From: an uncultured Flavihumibacter sp.
GTDB taxonomy: Bacteria; Bacteroidota; Bacteroidia; Chitinophagales; Chitinophagaceae
NCBI GenBank assembly: GCA_902168105.1
Contig: CABHOY010000004.1
Coordinates: forward strand, 62,001-126,000
DNA length: 64,000 bases
Reading direction: 5' to 3'
Shown: piece by piece, positions 16,833-26,642 of the stretch
How the letters are laid out: every line of letters begins with the position of its first letter
Position numbering within the stretch: position 1 is the stretch's first letter
Notes under the pieces: generated by a model
What the model was told of the DNA's origin: nothing
Databases searched by the model: none
The model's input: only the letters and a program-made list of their open reading frames with translations
Position numbers and translations under genes: made by a program

Positions 16833-17726
16833 TTAGTTATTGGTTAGTTCAAGGAATGCGGTTTCCAGGCTCTTTCTGCTCGTCTGAAGATGGCTGAGCC
16901 AGATACCCTGTTGGGCGCACCAGTTGTTGAGAGTAGCCGGATCAACCTTGTCATTGAATGTCACCTGCAGTACGCCATCTCCGGAAGGCAGCAGCTGCAC
17001 AAAGGCCGGATGATGTTGTATTGCCTGTGCCAACGCTTTGCTGTCTGCGCTGCCTATCTCGATAAAATTATCCCTGGCCAAAACAACATTTACGGCACCG
17101 GAGCCCAGTAACTCGCCTCTTCTGAGAATAGCGACATGTGTACATACCTTTTCCACTTCATCCAGCAGGTGGCTGGCCATAATGATGGTCTTACCCGATT
17201 GTGCCAGCTTCCTGATCAGGTTCCTGACCTCTGCTATTCCTACAGGGTCCAGGCCATTGGCCGGTTCGTCCAATATCAGCACCTGCGGGTCTCCCAGCAT
17301 GGCGCCTGCTATTGCGAGCCGTTGTTTCATACCCAGGGAATAAGTCTTAAAAGCTGAATGCTGCCGGGCAGTTAATCCTGCCAGCTCCAGTACACGGGGA
17401 ATATCAGATTCGCTTTGCTGTTTGATATTGGCCACAATCTGCAGGTTTCGGTAGCCGGAGAGATAATGGTAAAAGTTAGGTGTTTCCAGCAGTGTTCCGA
17501 TCTGCCGCCGTTGTACCGCCGAAGGTAGTGCTCCCATCAGGGTAAAAGAACCTCCGTCTGCTTTTAGTACGTCGGTAACTATGCCCAACAGGGTGGTTTT
17601 ACCGCTGCCATTCGGTCCCAGTATGCCGAATACGCTGCCGGCAGGAATGTCAAATGACACCGCCGACAAGGCCTGCACGGCGCCATATCTTTTTGAAATG
17701 TTCTGAACGGAAAGAATAGTTGACAT
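16833..17726 (-). CDS. ABC transporter ATP-binding protein
   Basis: 297 residues with a complete ATPase domain: Walker A GPNGSGKTT (about 38-46), signature YSLGMKQRLAIAG (about 129-141), Walker B VLILDEPANGLD (about 150-161), switch His in MASHLLDE. The last about 75 residues are the accessory domain common in DrrA/CcmA-type exporters. It sits 8 bp after the beta-oxidation gene and 15 bp before its permease, so the three probably share a transcript, though their functions have no obvious link. Confidence 0.92.
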   Translation of the reverse strand: MSTILSVQNISKRYGAVQALSAVSFDIPAGSVFGILGPNGSGKTTLLGIVTDVLKADGGSFTLMGALPSAVQRRQIGTLLETPNFYHYLSGYRNLQIVANIKQQSESDIPRVLELAGLTARQHSAFKTYSLGMKQRLAIAGAMLGDPQVLILDEPANGLDPVGIAEVRNLIRKLAQSGKTIIMASHLLDEVEKVCTHVAILRRGELLGSGAVNVVLARDNFIEIGSADSKALAQAIQHHPAFVQLLPSGDGVLQVTFNDKVDPATLNNWCAQQGIWLSHLQTSRKSLETAFLELTNN

Positions 17727-17734
17727 CAGATGGT

Positions 17735-20134
17735 TTAGTTTCTTATTGGTTTCCCTGTTTTGATCACGCTCTGCAGCCTTTCCAATGTCTTACGCTCGCC
17801 CGCCAGACTAAGGAACGCTTCCCGCTCAATATCGAGCAGATATTGCTCGCTTACCAGCGTTGCTTCCGACAGATCGCCCCCACTCATTACATAGGCGAGT
17901 TTACCGGCTATCTTCGCATCATGGTCTGAAATATAATTTGAGAAGCGCATACTATGGATACCTGTCAACATCATACCCAGTGCTGTACGGCCCAGTACTT
18001 TCACGTCTTTTCTTTCTATCGGGCGTGTATAGCCTTCTTCCGCCATTTGCAATATGCTTCGTTTAGCGTCAGCGATCACACGGCTCTGGTTCAGGCTGAT
18101 CTCATCATGGCCCTTCCGCAGGATACCCAGGTCGAACGCCTCATGAGCTGATGTACTCACTTTAGCCATCGCGATGGTCATAAACCTGTCCTTCAGTGGT
18201 TCTTCTTCTATGCGGCCGTCCTTGAATTCATCGCTGGCACGCAGCGCCATTTCTTTCGTACCGCCACCACCAGGTATCAGTCCTACACCGAGTTCCACCA
18301 GCCCGATATAAGATTCGGCTGCTGCCTGTACTTTGTCTGCATGCAGGCACATTTCACACCCGCCGCCTAATGTCAGCGCATGAGGCGCTACAATTGTCGG
18401 AATAGATGAATAACGTAAGCGCATGGTAGTTTTCTGGAACATCCGTACCGCCATGTCCAGTTCATCATATTCCTGCTCTGCAGCAAACATGAAGATCATT
18501 CCAACGTTGGCCCCTGCTGAGAAGTTAGCCCCTTCATTAGCGAGGATCAATCCGCGGAAATCCTTCTCCGCCCTGTCAATCGCTTTATTCACACCTTCCA
18601 GTACCTCACCGCCTATCGTATTCATTTTCGTTTTCCAGTCGAGCGCCACTACGCCATCGCCTATATCATACAGATTGCAGGCGCTGTTCTTCCAGACAAC
18701 ATTGCCGGAGAGGTTTTCCAGGATCACGAAAGTATCTGCACCTGGCAGCAGTTTATATACATGTGTCTTAACGTCGTAGTAATACCGTTTGCCATTTTCC
18801 ACCTTGTAGAAATGCTTCACTCCTTTATCCAGCATTTCCTTTACCCAGGCCGCAACTGTCAAACCCTTCGCTTCTATTGCCTTGATGCCGTTTTCAACAC
18901 CTATTACATCCCATGATTCAAACGGTCCTATTTCCCATCCAAAACCCGCTTTCATAGCGTCATCTACTTTGTAGATATCATCCGCTATTTCCGGGATACG
19001 ATGAGAGATATAAGAGAACAGATGAGCATGAAACTGCTGATAGAATTGTCCTGCTTTATCCGTTGCACTGTACAGTGCCGCAAGTCGCGGCTTCAGGTCC
19101 TCTACCTGTTTGGCTGCTTCTATACTGGCGAATTTTGACTTCTGCCTTGGACCATACTCCATGGTTTCCAGGTTCAGTGTCAGGATCTCCTTACCACCTT
19201 CTCCTTTCGTCTTTTTATAGAAACCCTGGCCGGTTTTATCGCCCAGCCATTTATTCTCCACTACTTTCTGCAGGAATGGCGGGATCACAAAAATATCCCT
19301 GGCTTCATCCTGCGGACAATTTTCAGCTACCCCTTTTGCCACCTTGACAAGTGTATCAATTCCCACTACATCGGCTGTACGGAAAGTAGCCGATTTCGGT
19401 CTTCCGATCACCGGTCCTGTCAGCGTATCTATCTCGTCGATATTCAGCTTCATTTCCTGCATGAGATGGAAGATGGCCATGATGGAATATACCCCTACCC
19501 TGTTGGCAATAAATGCCGGTGTATCCTTACAGAGTACAGTGGTTTTACCAAGATAGAGATCGCCATAATGCATCAGGAAGTCTACTATTTCCTGGTCGGT
19601 ATACGGAGTTGGAATAATTTCCAGTAAGCGCAGATAACGCGGAGGGTTAAAGAAGTGCGTACCGCAGAAATGTTTCTTAAAATCATCGCTACGGCCTTCC
19701 GCCATCAGGTGAATGGGAATACCTGATGTATTGGAAGTGATAAGTGTACCCGGTTTACGGTACTTTTCCACCTCCGTGAATATAGATTTTTTGATATCAA
19801 GATTCTCCACTACCACTTCAATGATCCAGTCATAGTTAGCGATCTCTTTCATATCATCTGTAAAGTTGCCTGTACGGATCAGTTTTACCACATCCTTATT
19901 GTATACAGGGGAAGGGTTTGCCTTCAGGGCAGACTGCAACGCTTCATTTACAATGCGGTTCTTTACCGCTTTGCTGTCCAGCGACAGTCCTTTAGCTTTT
20001 TCTGTATCAGTTAACTCTTTAGGGGCAATATCCAGTAACAATACCTGAACTCCGACTCCTGCAAAATGAGCTGCTATACGTGAACCCATTACTCCTGAAC
20101 CTAAAACGGCCACCTTGTTGATGTGTCTTTTCAT
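17735..20134 (-). CDS. 3-hydroxyacyl-CoA dehydrogenase / enoyl-CoA hydratase (FadN/FadB-like)
   Basis: 799 residues. The N-terminal half is an NAD-binding 3-hydroxyacyl-CoA dehydrogenase (GSGVMGSRIAAHFAG at about 12-26; GTHFFNPPRYLRLLEIIP near 158), then a helical dehydrogenase C-domain. The C-terminal third is a crotonase fold (ANEGANFSAGAN and GGGCEMCLHADK near 600, ELGVGLIPGGGGTKEM near 635). This order matches Bacillus FadN rather than E. coli FadB, which has the crotonase first. It performs two steps of fatty acid beta-oxidation. The thiolase and acyl-CoA dehydrogenase usually found next to it are absent; instead two ABC exporter genes follow. Confidence 0.92.
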   Translation of the reverse strand: MKRHINKVAVLGSGVMGSRIAAHFAGVGVQVLLLDIAPKELTDTEKAKGLSLDSKAVKNRIVNEALQSALKANPSPVYNKDVVKLIRTGNFTDDMKEIANYDWIIEVVVENLDIKKSIFTEVEKYRKPGTLITSNTSGIPIHLMAEGRSDDFKKHFCGTHFFNPPRYLRLLEIIPTPYTDQEIVDFLMHYGDLYLGKTTVLCKDTPAFIANRVGVYSIMAIFHLMQEMKLNIDEIDTLTGPVIGRPKSATFRTADVVGIDTLVKVAKGVAENCPQDEARDIFVIPPFLQKVVENKWLGDKTGQGFYKKTKGEGGKEILTLNLETMEYGPRQKSKFASIEAAKQVEDLKPRLAALYSATDKAGQFYQQFHAHLFSYISHRIPEIADDIYKVDDAMKAGFGWEIGPFESWDVIGVENGIKAIEAKGLTVAAWVKEMLDKGVKHFYKVENGKRYYYDVKTHVYKLLPGADTFVILENLSGNVVWKNSACNLYDIGDGVVALDWKTKMNTIGGEVLEGVNKAIDRAEKDFRGLILANEGANFSAGANVGMIFMFAAEQEYDELDMAVRMFQKTTMRLRYSSIPTIVAPHALTLGGGCEMCLHADKVQAAAESYIGLVELGVGLIPGGGGTKEMALRASDEFKDGRIEEEPLKDRFMTIAMAKVSTSAHEAFDLGILRKGHDEISLNQSRVIADAKRSILQMAEEGYTRPIERKDVKVLGRTALGMMLTGIHSMRFSNYISDHDAKIAGKLAYVMSGGDLSEATLVSEQYLLDIEREAFLSLAGERKTLERLQSVIKTGKPIRN

Positions 20135-20250
20135 AGAACGCGTTTTATTAAGCTACAAGCACTGCGGCATTGTAGTGAGTCTTTATGTTAATATCAATAA
20201 ATGAATATATGATTTTTTGGCAGACTTCTCTCAAAAGGAATAAAAAAACG

Positions 20251-20284
20251 AACAGGCCGGCTCCGATGTACGGGACGGCCTGTG
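20251..20284 (-). terminator. Terminator of the PepSY gene
   Basis: ACAGGCCG pairs with CGGCCTGT around a 16-base loop. On the minus strand a T run follows (A7 on the plus strand). It lies 24 bp beyond the stop at 20308. Confidence 0.8.
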
Positions 20285-20307
20285 AAACAATATAATAGCG
20301 CGCTTAC

Positions 20308-21540
20308 TTAAACTGGCTGAAATGCTTTCGCTGTCTGCTGTTTTTTAACAGCTCCTTTTTTACTCTTCTTTTTACGTCCCAGCCAGACCAGCAGTCCGGT
20401 AACCGGTAAACTTGCGCCGATCAGGGCGCCAAAGAAGGCCAGGATCTTTCCGGGCAAACCCAGTATGGACCCAACGTGTATATCGTAGTTCATTCTGCGT
20501 AGTTTCCCGCCAAAGCCCGCTTCTTCAAAACTCGTTTCGTATACCTTATTGCCTCTCAGCTGTTCCAGGGTATGCTGGTCAAAAGCATAACTCCTGTTGT
20601 TATAATATTTACCGACGGTAGGATAGATCGTAATGTTAATCGCTGCTTTAGGTTTTGAAGTATCCGCAAAGGTGTAATAAAACCCTTCTGCTTCCGGATG
20701 TTTACTGAGTACTTTCCCCCATGCAAGGTCCATTGCCTGTTCAGGGCTATATAATTTACCGGCCTGCAAAGAATCAGACTGTGGTCTTTTAAATTCAGGC
20801 AGTGTTTGTCCGGCGGAAGTAACCCAGTAAAGCCCCTGGCTATACCATTTTATACCGTATACCATTCCGGTCAGCGCCATTGCCAATACAACCAGCAATG
20901 AGTAAAAGCCCAGCACATTATGCAGATCATAGTTCACTCTTTTGAACGAGGCTTTCCACTTGACCTTGAAACTCTGGTTCCGGGTAGCTTTAGTCCACTT
21001 CTGCGGCCACCACATCACCATTCCGGTAATAAGGATGATCACAAAAATGAGCGTGCTGTAATTGACGATAGGTCTTCCTATCTCAGAAGGCATCCACAGG
21101 AAACGATGGCCATTCAATATAAAACGGAAGAAATCAGTCTCACCTGCTTTGTGCTCTTCTACACTGATCACCTGGCCTGTGTAAGGATTCAATCTCATTA
21201 CAGTATTGCCTTTTCTTCCCTCTCCCAGGCTCAGATAAATAGCGGTTCCCTGTTGATAGGTAACGTAACCCGCTTTTTTATCCGGATATCTCGCTGCTGC
21301 TATTGCCTTTACCTGATTAGGCGTGATCACGGGTTTATCCTGATGGGCAATTACTGTTTCCGGCTCAGTCAACCGGGTGATCTCGTCATGGAATACCCAT
21401 ATGCAGGCGGTAACGCATACAATGAGCATAACAAGACCTGTGATCAGCCCCAGCCATAAATGCAGCCAGGCCGATATACGGTAGAAAAGGCTACGTTTCT
21501 TTTTACCAGCTGGCTTCGGCTTCCGGGAGAAAAAATTCAT
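20308..21540 (-). CDS. PepSY-associated TM helix protein
   Basis: 410 residues with four hydrophobic helices: about 23-48, 160-180, 212-235 and 375-395. The segments FYRISAWLHLWLGLITGLV, NGHRFLWMP and NYDLHNVLGFYSLL match the PepSY_TM (DUF3526-like, 'PiuB') proteins, whose periplasmic PepSY-like parts lie between helices. In this phylum these proteins are often next to TonB-dependent siderophore receptors and are thought to help reduce or import ferric siderophores. No receptor is adjacent here. Conserved His residues in HLW, GHRFLW and DLHN could bind haem (inference). Candidate -7 box TACTTTTG at 21582-21589, minus strand. Confidence 0.85.
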   Translation of the reverse strand: MNFFSRKPKPAGKKKRSLFYRISAWLHLWLGLITGLVMLIVCVTACIWVFHDEITRLTEPETVIAHQDKPVITPNQVKAIAAARYPDKKAGYVTYQQGTAIYLSLGEGRKGNTVMRLNPYTGQVISVEEHKAGETDFFRFILNGHRFLWMPSEIGRPIVNYSTLIFVIILITGMVMWWPQKWTKATRNQSFKVKWKASFKRVNYDLHNVLGFYSLLVVLAMALTGMVYGIKWYSQGLYWVTSAGQTLPEFKRPQSDSLQAGKLYSPEQAMDLAWGKVLSKHPEAEGFYYTFADTSKPKAAINITIYPTVGKYYNNRSYAFDQHTLEQLRGNKVYETSFEEAGFGGKLRRMNYDIHVGSILGLPGKILAFFGALIGASLPVTGLLVWLGRKKKSKKGAVKKQQTAKAFQPV

Positions 21541-21708
21541 GTTTACGAGATTGAGTACGCGCTATAAGTTGATAGATGCGGCAAAAGTACCCCCTTAAAA
21601 AGCAAATGGTTTACGCAATCGGGAAATAAAAAACCATGAAAAGGCCATGAAAAAAGATCGGATATGAGTAGGTAAAAGTTATACCTTTTGCTACACAATA
21701 CAACAACG

Positions 21709-22398
21709 ATGACTAAACTGGTATTGCTTCGGCATGGGCAAAGCGAATGGAACCTGGAAAACCGTTTCACAGGCTGGACTGATGTAGATCTCTCTGAAGA
21801 AGGCGTTTCACAGGCCAGACATGCAGGGAAAATATTAAAGGAGAATGGCTACTCTTTTGATATCGGGTTCACCTCTGTTTTAAAACGGTCTATTAAAACC
21901 ATGAACCTCGCACTGGAAGAAATGGATCTCTTGTGGATACCTGTGCAAAAGTCATGGCGTCTGAACGAACGTTTTTATGGCGCTTTACAAGGATTGAACA
22001 AAACAGAAATAGTCACTAAATACGGAGAAGCACAGGTACATAAATGGCGGAGAGACCCGCATGAACATCCACCTGCTATAGATAAGGCTGATCCACGATA
22101 TCCGGGAAATGATCCACGGTATAAAGAACTAACCGAAAGAGAATTACCGCTAACGGAAAATCTTAGTGAAACTATGGATCGTGTACTGCCTTACTGGACT
22201 GAAACCATCATGAGTGCAGTAAGAAGTCATAAGAAAGTGATCATTGCCGCGCATGGAAATAGTTTGCGTTCTTTGATACAATATGTAGATCATCTAACGG
22301 ATGATGAAGTAACACAACTGGACATTCCTACAGGTGTACCCTGGGTGTATGAATTGGATGAGGATTTTAACAGGGTGAGGCATTATTATTTGGAGTGA
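21709..22398 (+). CDS. gpmA: 2,3-bisphosphoglycerate-dependent phosphoglycerate mutase
   Basis: 229 residues from the ATG at 21709. [12 protein letters not shown] (about 3-14) has the phospho-accepting His; [14 protein letters not shown] (about 88-101) and [11 protein letters not shown] (about 180) complete the active site. It interconverts 3- and 2-phosphoglycerate in glycolysis and gluconeogenesis. Longer frames starting at a TTG at 21688 add residues not found in the family. The gene is followed by a terminator and stands alone. Confidence 0.95.
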   Translation: MTKLVLLRHGQSEWNLENRFTGWTDVDLSEEGVSQARHAGKILKENGYSFDIGFTSVLKRSIKTMNLALEEMDLLWIPVQKSWRLNERFYGALQGLNKTEIVTKYGEAQVHKWRRDPHEHPPAIDKADPRYPGNDPRYKELTERELPLTENLSETMDRVLPYWTETIMSAVRSHKKVIIAAHGNSLRSLIQYVDHLTDDEVTQLDIPTGVPWVYELDEDFNRVRHYYLE

Positions 22399-22430
22399 AA
22401 TATAATTCTATTATACCTTAGTGTTAACAC

Positions 22431-22481
22431 AGTCTGCCACCCCTCTGCTTGCACGGGCAAATTTGGCAGGCTATTTTTTTT
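22431..22481 (+). terminator. Terminator of gpmA
   Basis: AGTCTGCCA (22431-22439) pairs with TGGCAGGCT (22464-22472), with one G-T pair, and is followed by A and T8. Confidence 0.7.
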
Positions 22482-22639
22482 TAAAATATTTTGTAGCTCC
22501 AATACTCATAATCGAAGCGTAAATCGCGCTTCCACGACACATAAAAACAAACTAATTATTTTTTTTGCAAGCAGTTAAAACCGTAACTTAGATTATTGAT
22601 TTTGTTAACATTACCAGAAAAACACTAGCTGAGTAAATA

Positions 22640-23122
22640 ATGATTACACTTGATTTAAATTCAGTCTTAAATTCTCAGTACAGGGAAAATAGGGGGTATA
22701 AAAAACTACTCTCCTGGTATTTCCTGCTCCGTAGTTTAATACCCATCAGCTGGCCGCTCAAAAAGGCCAATAGAAAGCTGGCAGCCATTCTCAAAACCTT
22801 AAAAGAAACGCATGCCTATCTGGTCGAAAAGACGCCGGAATTAAAAGGCACAGACCTGCATACTGAAATAAGATCTGCTGAAAAACTACTTGAGTACTTG
22901 TACGAACAGCAGGGAGTTTTGGAAGATCATATAAGTCAATCCAGGTTCAGATCTCTGCAATCCGCTCTTGATATTACGTCAGAAATGATAGAAGTACTGC
23001 ATAACATATTACGTGTATTGCAGAAGAATACTCTCAAACAACCATTGGCAAACAGAAGCGAAGAAGCAATCCTCGCTGTTGCCCGTTCCAAAAAAACACT
23101 GAATAAGCTGTATGGCCGTTAA
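22640..23122 (+). CDS. Helical protein of unknown function, possible antitoxin partner
   Basis: 160 residues, no recognised domain. It is mostly predicted alpha helix with heptad-like spacing from about residue 40 to 130 (RKLAAILKTLKETHAYLVE; LLEYLYEQQGVLEDHI), and is basic at the C-terminus. A hydrophobic stretch at about 25-38 (WYFLLRSLIPISW) is short for a membrane anchor. Its last 11 bp overlap the start of the MazF/PemK-like gene, which implies translational coupling. By position it could be an antitoxin, but it does not look like MazE, PemI or AbrB, so this is inference. Confidence 0.65.
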   Translation: MITLDLNSVLNSQYRENRGYKKLLSWYFLLRSLIPISWPLKKANRKLAAILKTLKETHAYLVEKTPELKGTDLHTEIRSAEKLLEYLYEQQGVLEDHISQSRFRSLQSALDITSEMIEVLHNILRVLQKNTLKQPLANRSEEAILAVARSKKTLNKLYGR

Positions 23123-23474
23123 CCAACGCGACGTTTATCTACTCCCTCATCCTTTTGGAAATAATCACGGCGAACCGCACCCACACATTGTTCTCTCAGT
23201 ACTTGAAGCAAATCAATATGAGAATACCTTTGTTACAGTGATGATCACCAGCTCCTCGATTACCAGGGATGATTTTTCCTTTTCTTTATACGATCAGATG
23301 TTTGAAAAACCTCTGGCCCAAAAGGGCTGTCATGTCAGAATGCATCTGATGACAATGTCATTTGGAGAAGATATAGACAGGCCCAAGATCAATACAATGA
23401 AAATTGTTGCATTCAGACAGCTAATGCAACGCATTGGCAATCTGATATTCGATTACGACTTCCAACCCAAATAA
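23112..23474 (+). CDS. MazF/PemK-like protein, candidate endoribonuclease toxin
   Basis: 120 residues. The N-terminus QRDVYLLPHPFG and the following HPHIVLSVLEAN fit the CcdB/MazF/PemK fold (RGDVY... RPVLVIxN), as do TVMITSSS (residues 43-49) and the C-terminal helix. In MazF the catalytic pair is an Arg in 'RP' and a Thr in 'AIT'. Here the Thr is kept (Thr46), but the Arg is His (His23). The overlap of 11 bp with the upstream helical-protein gene gives a classic two-gene toxin-antitoxin layout. The identification is by eye and moderately sure; activity is unknown. Confidence 0.6.
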   Translation: MAVNQRDVYLLPHPFGNNHGEPHPHIVLSVLEANQYENTFVTVMITSSSITRDDFSFSLYDQMFEKPLAQKGCHVRMHLMTMSFGEDIDRPKINTMKIVAFRQLMQRIGNLIFDYDFQPK

Positions 23475-23503
23475 AAAGCCCTCCAAAGCATACGCTCTGA
23501 AGG
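23474..23503 (-). terminator. Terminator of metG
   Basis: CCTCCAAAGC (23480-23489) pairs over 10 bp, with two G-T pairs, with GCTCTGAAGG (23494-23503) around a 4-base loop. On the minus strand it is followed by a T-rich run. It lies between convergent genes. Confidence 0.75.
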
Positions 23504-23526
23504 ACCTTCTATATCTAGAAAAACAA

Positions 23527-25593
23527 TTATCTCACTTCACTACCTGCATCTACTGCAGCATCCGGATTCACGAACACCAGTTTTCCTGCAGCGTTTTCCG
23601 CCATCAGGATCATTCCCTGGCTTTCAATACCACGCATCTTCCTCGGTGCGAGGTTAGCAACCAGTGTAACCTGTTTACCTACCACTTCTTCCGGTGCAAA
23701 ATGTGCTGCAATACCTGATACAACGGTACGTTTTTCAGTACCGATATCTACCAGCAGTTTCAGTAATTTATCTGCTTTAGGTACTTTCTCTGCTTCCAGG
23801 ATAGTACCTACACGCAAGTCTAATTTAGCGAAATCTTCGAACTGAATTTCTTCCTTCACTTCTTTCGCTTCTGGTGCTGCTGCTTCAGCAGGTGTTACCG
23901 GCTTAACCAGCCCTGCATGCAGTTTATCGATCTGCTCCTGTATTTTCACATCGTCGATTTTAGTGAACAAGTATTCTGGTGGACGCAGGGAGTAACCTAC
24001 ACTTACCAGTTTCAGGCTACCCGCATTTTCCCAATCCAGCATACGGTCCACCACTTTCAGCATGTGACAGATCTTCTTTGCAGTAAATGGCAGGAATGGA
24101 TTTGCCAGGATCGCAAGGTTAGCGGTCAGCTGCAAACAAAGATGCAGACAGTTGTCGATCAGTTTCTGATTTTCTTCCGCGTTCTTTGCCAGTATCCATG
24201 GTTCTTTTTCCTGCAGATACCTGTTACCCTGACGGGATACTTCGATCACTTCTGCCAGTGCCTCACGGAGACGGAAATTCTCAATAGAATCTTCTATCTT
24301 CTGTTTTGACGCCAGTAAGTTGGTTAGCAACGCATCATCCTTTTCATCCTTTAGTTCGGAATGGAAAACAGGTACTTTACCACCACACAGTTTGTGCATT
24401 AATACCATAGTACGGTGCACGAAATTGCTAAAGATATCCACCAGCTCACTGTTGTTACGCTGCTGGAAATCTTTCCAGGTAAAGTCGTTATCCTTGGTTT
24501 CGGGCGCGGTGCTGGTTAACACGTAACGCAGTACGTCCTGCTGATCAGGGAAGTCTTTTACATAGTCGTGTACCCACACGGCCCAGTTACGGGAGGTAGA
24601 TACTTTATCTCCTTCAATGTTCAGGAATTCATTGGCCGGAACGTTTTCAGGCAATACGAAGCCACCATGTCCCTTGAGCATTGCCGGGAAGATGATACAG
24701 TGGAACACGATATTATCCTTACCGATAAAATGTACCAGTTTGGTATCTTCTTTACACCAGTAATCGGCCCAGTTCTCCGTCAGTTCTTTGGTAGCGGAAA
24801 TATATCCGATAGGCGCATCGAACCATACGTACAGCACTTTTCCTTCCGCGTCAGGCAGTGGCACTTTAATGCCCCAGTTACTGTCGCGGGTCATCGCCCT
24901 GCTTTGCAAACCGCTATCCAGCCAGCTTTTGCATTGACCATAAACGTTGTTTTTCCACTCTTTATGACCTTCCAGGAGCCACTCCTTCAGGAATGGTTCA
25001 TAGTTCTGTAAAGGCATATACCAGTGCTTTGTTTGCTTTTTGACAGGTACGGCGTTACTAAGGGTGGAACGCGGGTTGATCAGTTCATCAGCACTGAGGG
25101 TAGAACCGCATTTCTCACACTGGTCGCCATATGCATTCGGGTTACCGCATCTTGGGCAGGTACCGGTGATATAGCGGTCAGCCAGGAATACACCTGCTGT
25201 CTCATCGAAGAACTGTTCAGTCACTTTTTCCTCAAACAGCCCTTTATCGTACATCGTTTTAAAGAAAGCGGCGGCTGTTTCATGATGTACCTGTTTAGTG
25301 GTACGGGAGAAAATATCGAAAGAGATACCCATGTCTGTAAAGCTGTCATAGATGATCTTATGATATTTATCTACTATATCCTGAGGAGTAACACCTTCTT
25401 TCATCGCTTTGATGGTGATAGGTACTCCATGTTCGTCTGTTCCTCCTACGAACTTTACATCCGCCTTTTTAGCACGCAGGTAGCGCACATATATGTCGGC
25501 GGGAATATAACAGCCGGCCAGGTGTCCGATGTGGACCGGACCATTGGCATAAGGCAATGCCGCTGTTATTAGATATCTGTTAAATTTTCCCAT
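23527..25593 (-). CDS. metG: Methionyl-tRNA synthetase
   Basis: 688 residues. The class I motifs are ANGPVHIGHLAG (about 15-26) and KVSTSRNW in the place of KMSKS. A zinc knuckle CPRCGN...CEKCG lies near 142-162. The final about 110 residues are an EMAP/Arc1p-like tRNA-binding domain (FAKLDLRVGTILEAEKVP), preceded by an Ala/Glu-rich linker. It charges tRNA-Met in the cytoplasm. A TACCTTTG box on the minus strand at 25707-25714 could be its promoter, giving a leader of about 105 nt. Confidence 0.97.
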   Translation of the reverse strand: MGKFNRYLITAALPYANGPVHIGHLAGCYIPADIYVRYLRAKKADVKFVGGTDEHGVPITIKAMKEGVTPQDIVDKYHKIIYDSFTDMGISFDIFSRTTKQVHHETAAAFFKTMYDKGLFEEKVTEQFFDETAGVFLADRYITGTCPRCGNPNAYGDQCEKCGSTLSADELINPRSTLSNAVPVKKQTKHWYMPLQNYEPFLKEWLLEGHKEWKNNVYGQCKSWLDSGLQSRAMTRDSNWGIKVPLPDAEGKVLYVWFDAPIGYISATKELTENWADYWCKEDTKLVHFIGKDNIVFHCIIFPAMLKGHGGFVLPENVPANEFLNIEGDKVSTSRNWAVWVHDYVKDFPDQQDVLRYVLTSTAPETKDNDFTWKDFQQRNNSELVDIFSNFVHRTMVLMHKLCGGKVPVFHSELKDEKDDALLTNLLASKQKIEDSIENFRLREALAEVIEVSRQGNRYLQEKEPWILAKNAEENQKLIDNCLHLCLQLTANLAILANPFLPFTAKKICHMLKVVDRMLDWENAGSLKLVSVGYSLRPPEYLFTKIDDVKIQEQIDKLHAGLVKPVTPAEAAAPEAKEVKEEIQFEDFAKLDLRVGTILEAEKVPKADKLLKLLVDIGTEKRTVVSGIAAHFAPEEVVGKQVTLVANLAPRKMRGIESQGMILMAENAAGKLVFVNPDAAVDAGSEVR

Positions 25594-25706
25594 GTTCGCT
25601 TAAAGAATGCTTAAATAATCGAAATTCTGTTTTTGCTTTTGGAAGAGCGAAAAGTATTTATCAACTTAGCCCTATCGGGATTGGGATTTCGCCCCCAAAT
25701 AGTCAG

Positions 25707-25714
25707 CAAAGGTA
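25707..25714 (-). promoter_or_regulatory. Candidate -7 box of metG (TACCTTTG)
   Basis: Exact TAnnTTTG match on the minus strand about 114 bp before the metG ATG, in the divergent gap with the LD-carboxypeptidase gene. No -33 partner at normal spacing. Confidence 0.4.
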
Positions 25715-25730
25715 ATTAAAGCATAGAACA

Positions 25731-26642
25731 ATGAGAATTCCGCCATACCTCAAAAAAGGTGATCTTATAGGCATCACCTGCAGTAGCAGTAAAATGGAGC
25801 AGCAGGCAGCAGAATATGCCGCTGGAGTGATCAGTTCCTGGGGTTACCAGGTACACCTGGGCATCACGGTAGGCACTAGTTTCCATAATTTTTCCGCTCC
25901 GGATGAGCTGCGGCTGGAAGAGCTGCAGGACATGCTGGACGATCCGGATATTAAGGCCATTATCTTTGGTCGTGGTGGTTATGGCATGGTGTGCATCCTG
26001 GACGACCTGGATTTCAAGCAGTTCCGCAAACATCCGAAATGGATATGCGGTTATAGCGATATCACGGCGCTCCATACACACATTCACAACCGATACGGTA
26101 TTCCAACCATCCACTCCATGATGTGCAGCGGTATCAGACCTGAAACCGTGGAAAATGAATATGTGGACAGTCTCCGCCTGGCGCTAAAGGGTACCCCTTA
26201 CCGCTATACCAGTGCGCCGCATGAACTAAACCGTACGGGCAAGGCCACCGGTAAACTGATCGGCGGGAACCTTTCCCTGTTAGCCAACCTGTCAGGTACA
26301 GATTCACAGCCGGATACGAAAGGAAAGATCCTTTTCCTGGAAGATATCGGCGAGTACCGGTACAATGTTGACCGTATGATGTACAACCTGAAAAGAGCCG
26401 GATGGCTGGAAGACCTGGCCGGACTGGTAATAGGTTCGTTTACAGACGGTAAAGAGACTGAAACGCCTTTCGGTCAGACCGAATATGAGATCATCAGGAA
26501 TATCGTGCAGGATTACGACTACCCGGTTTGTTTTGGTTTCCCGGTAGGCCATACGCACGAGAACTATTCCCTGAAAATAGGATTATCGCATGAACTCCAT
26601 GTTACTGCCAGACAGGGGAAATTACTGCAACGCGATATCTAA
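25731..26642 (+). CDS. LD-carboxypeptidase (peptidase S66)
   Basis: 303 residues, the usual length. GRGGYGMV (about 82-89) and GYSDITALH (about 108-116) carry the nucleophile Ser; the Glu in LEDIGEYRYNVDR (about 203-215) and the His in GFPVGHTHEN (about 272-281) complete the Ser-Glu-His triad. It removes the terminal D-Ala from muropeptide tetrapeptides during cell-wall recycling. No signal peptide, so cytoplasmic. Its last 21 bp overlap the 3' end of the convergent hydrolase gene. Confidence 0.92.
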   Translation: MRIPPYLKKGDLIGITCSSSKMEQQAAEYAAGVISSWGYQVHLGITVGTSFHNFSAPDELRLEELQDMLDDPDIKAIIFGRGGYGMVCILDDLDFKQFRKHPKWICGYSDITALHTHIHNRYGIPTIHSMMCSGIRPETVENEYVDSLRLALKGTPYRYTSAPHELNRTGKATGKLIGGNLSLLANLSGTDSQPDTKGKILFLEDIGEYRYNVDRMMYNLKRAGWLEDLAGLVIGSFTDGKETETPFGQTEYEIIRNIVQDYDYPVCFGFPVGHTHENYSLKIGLSHELHVTARQGKLLQRDI

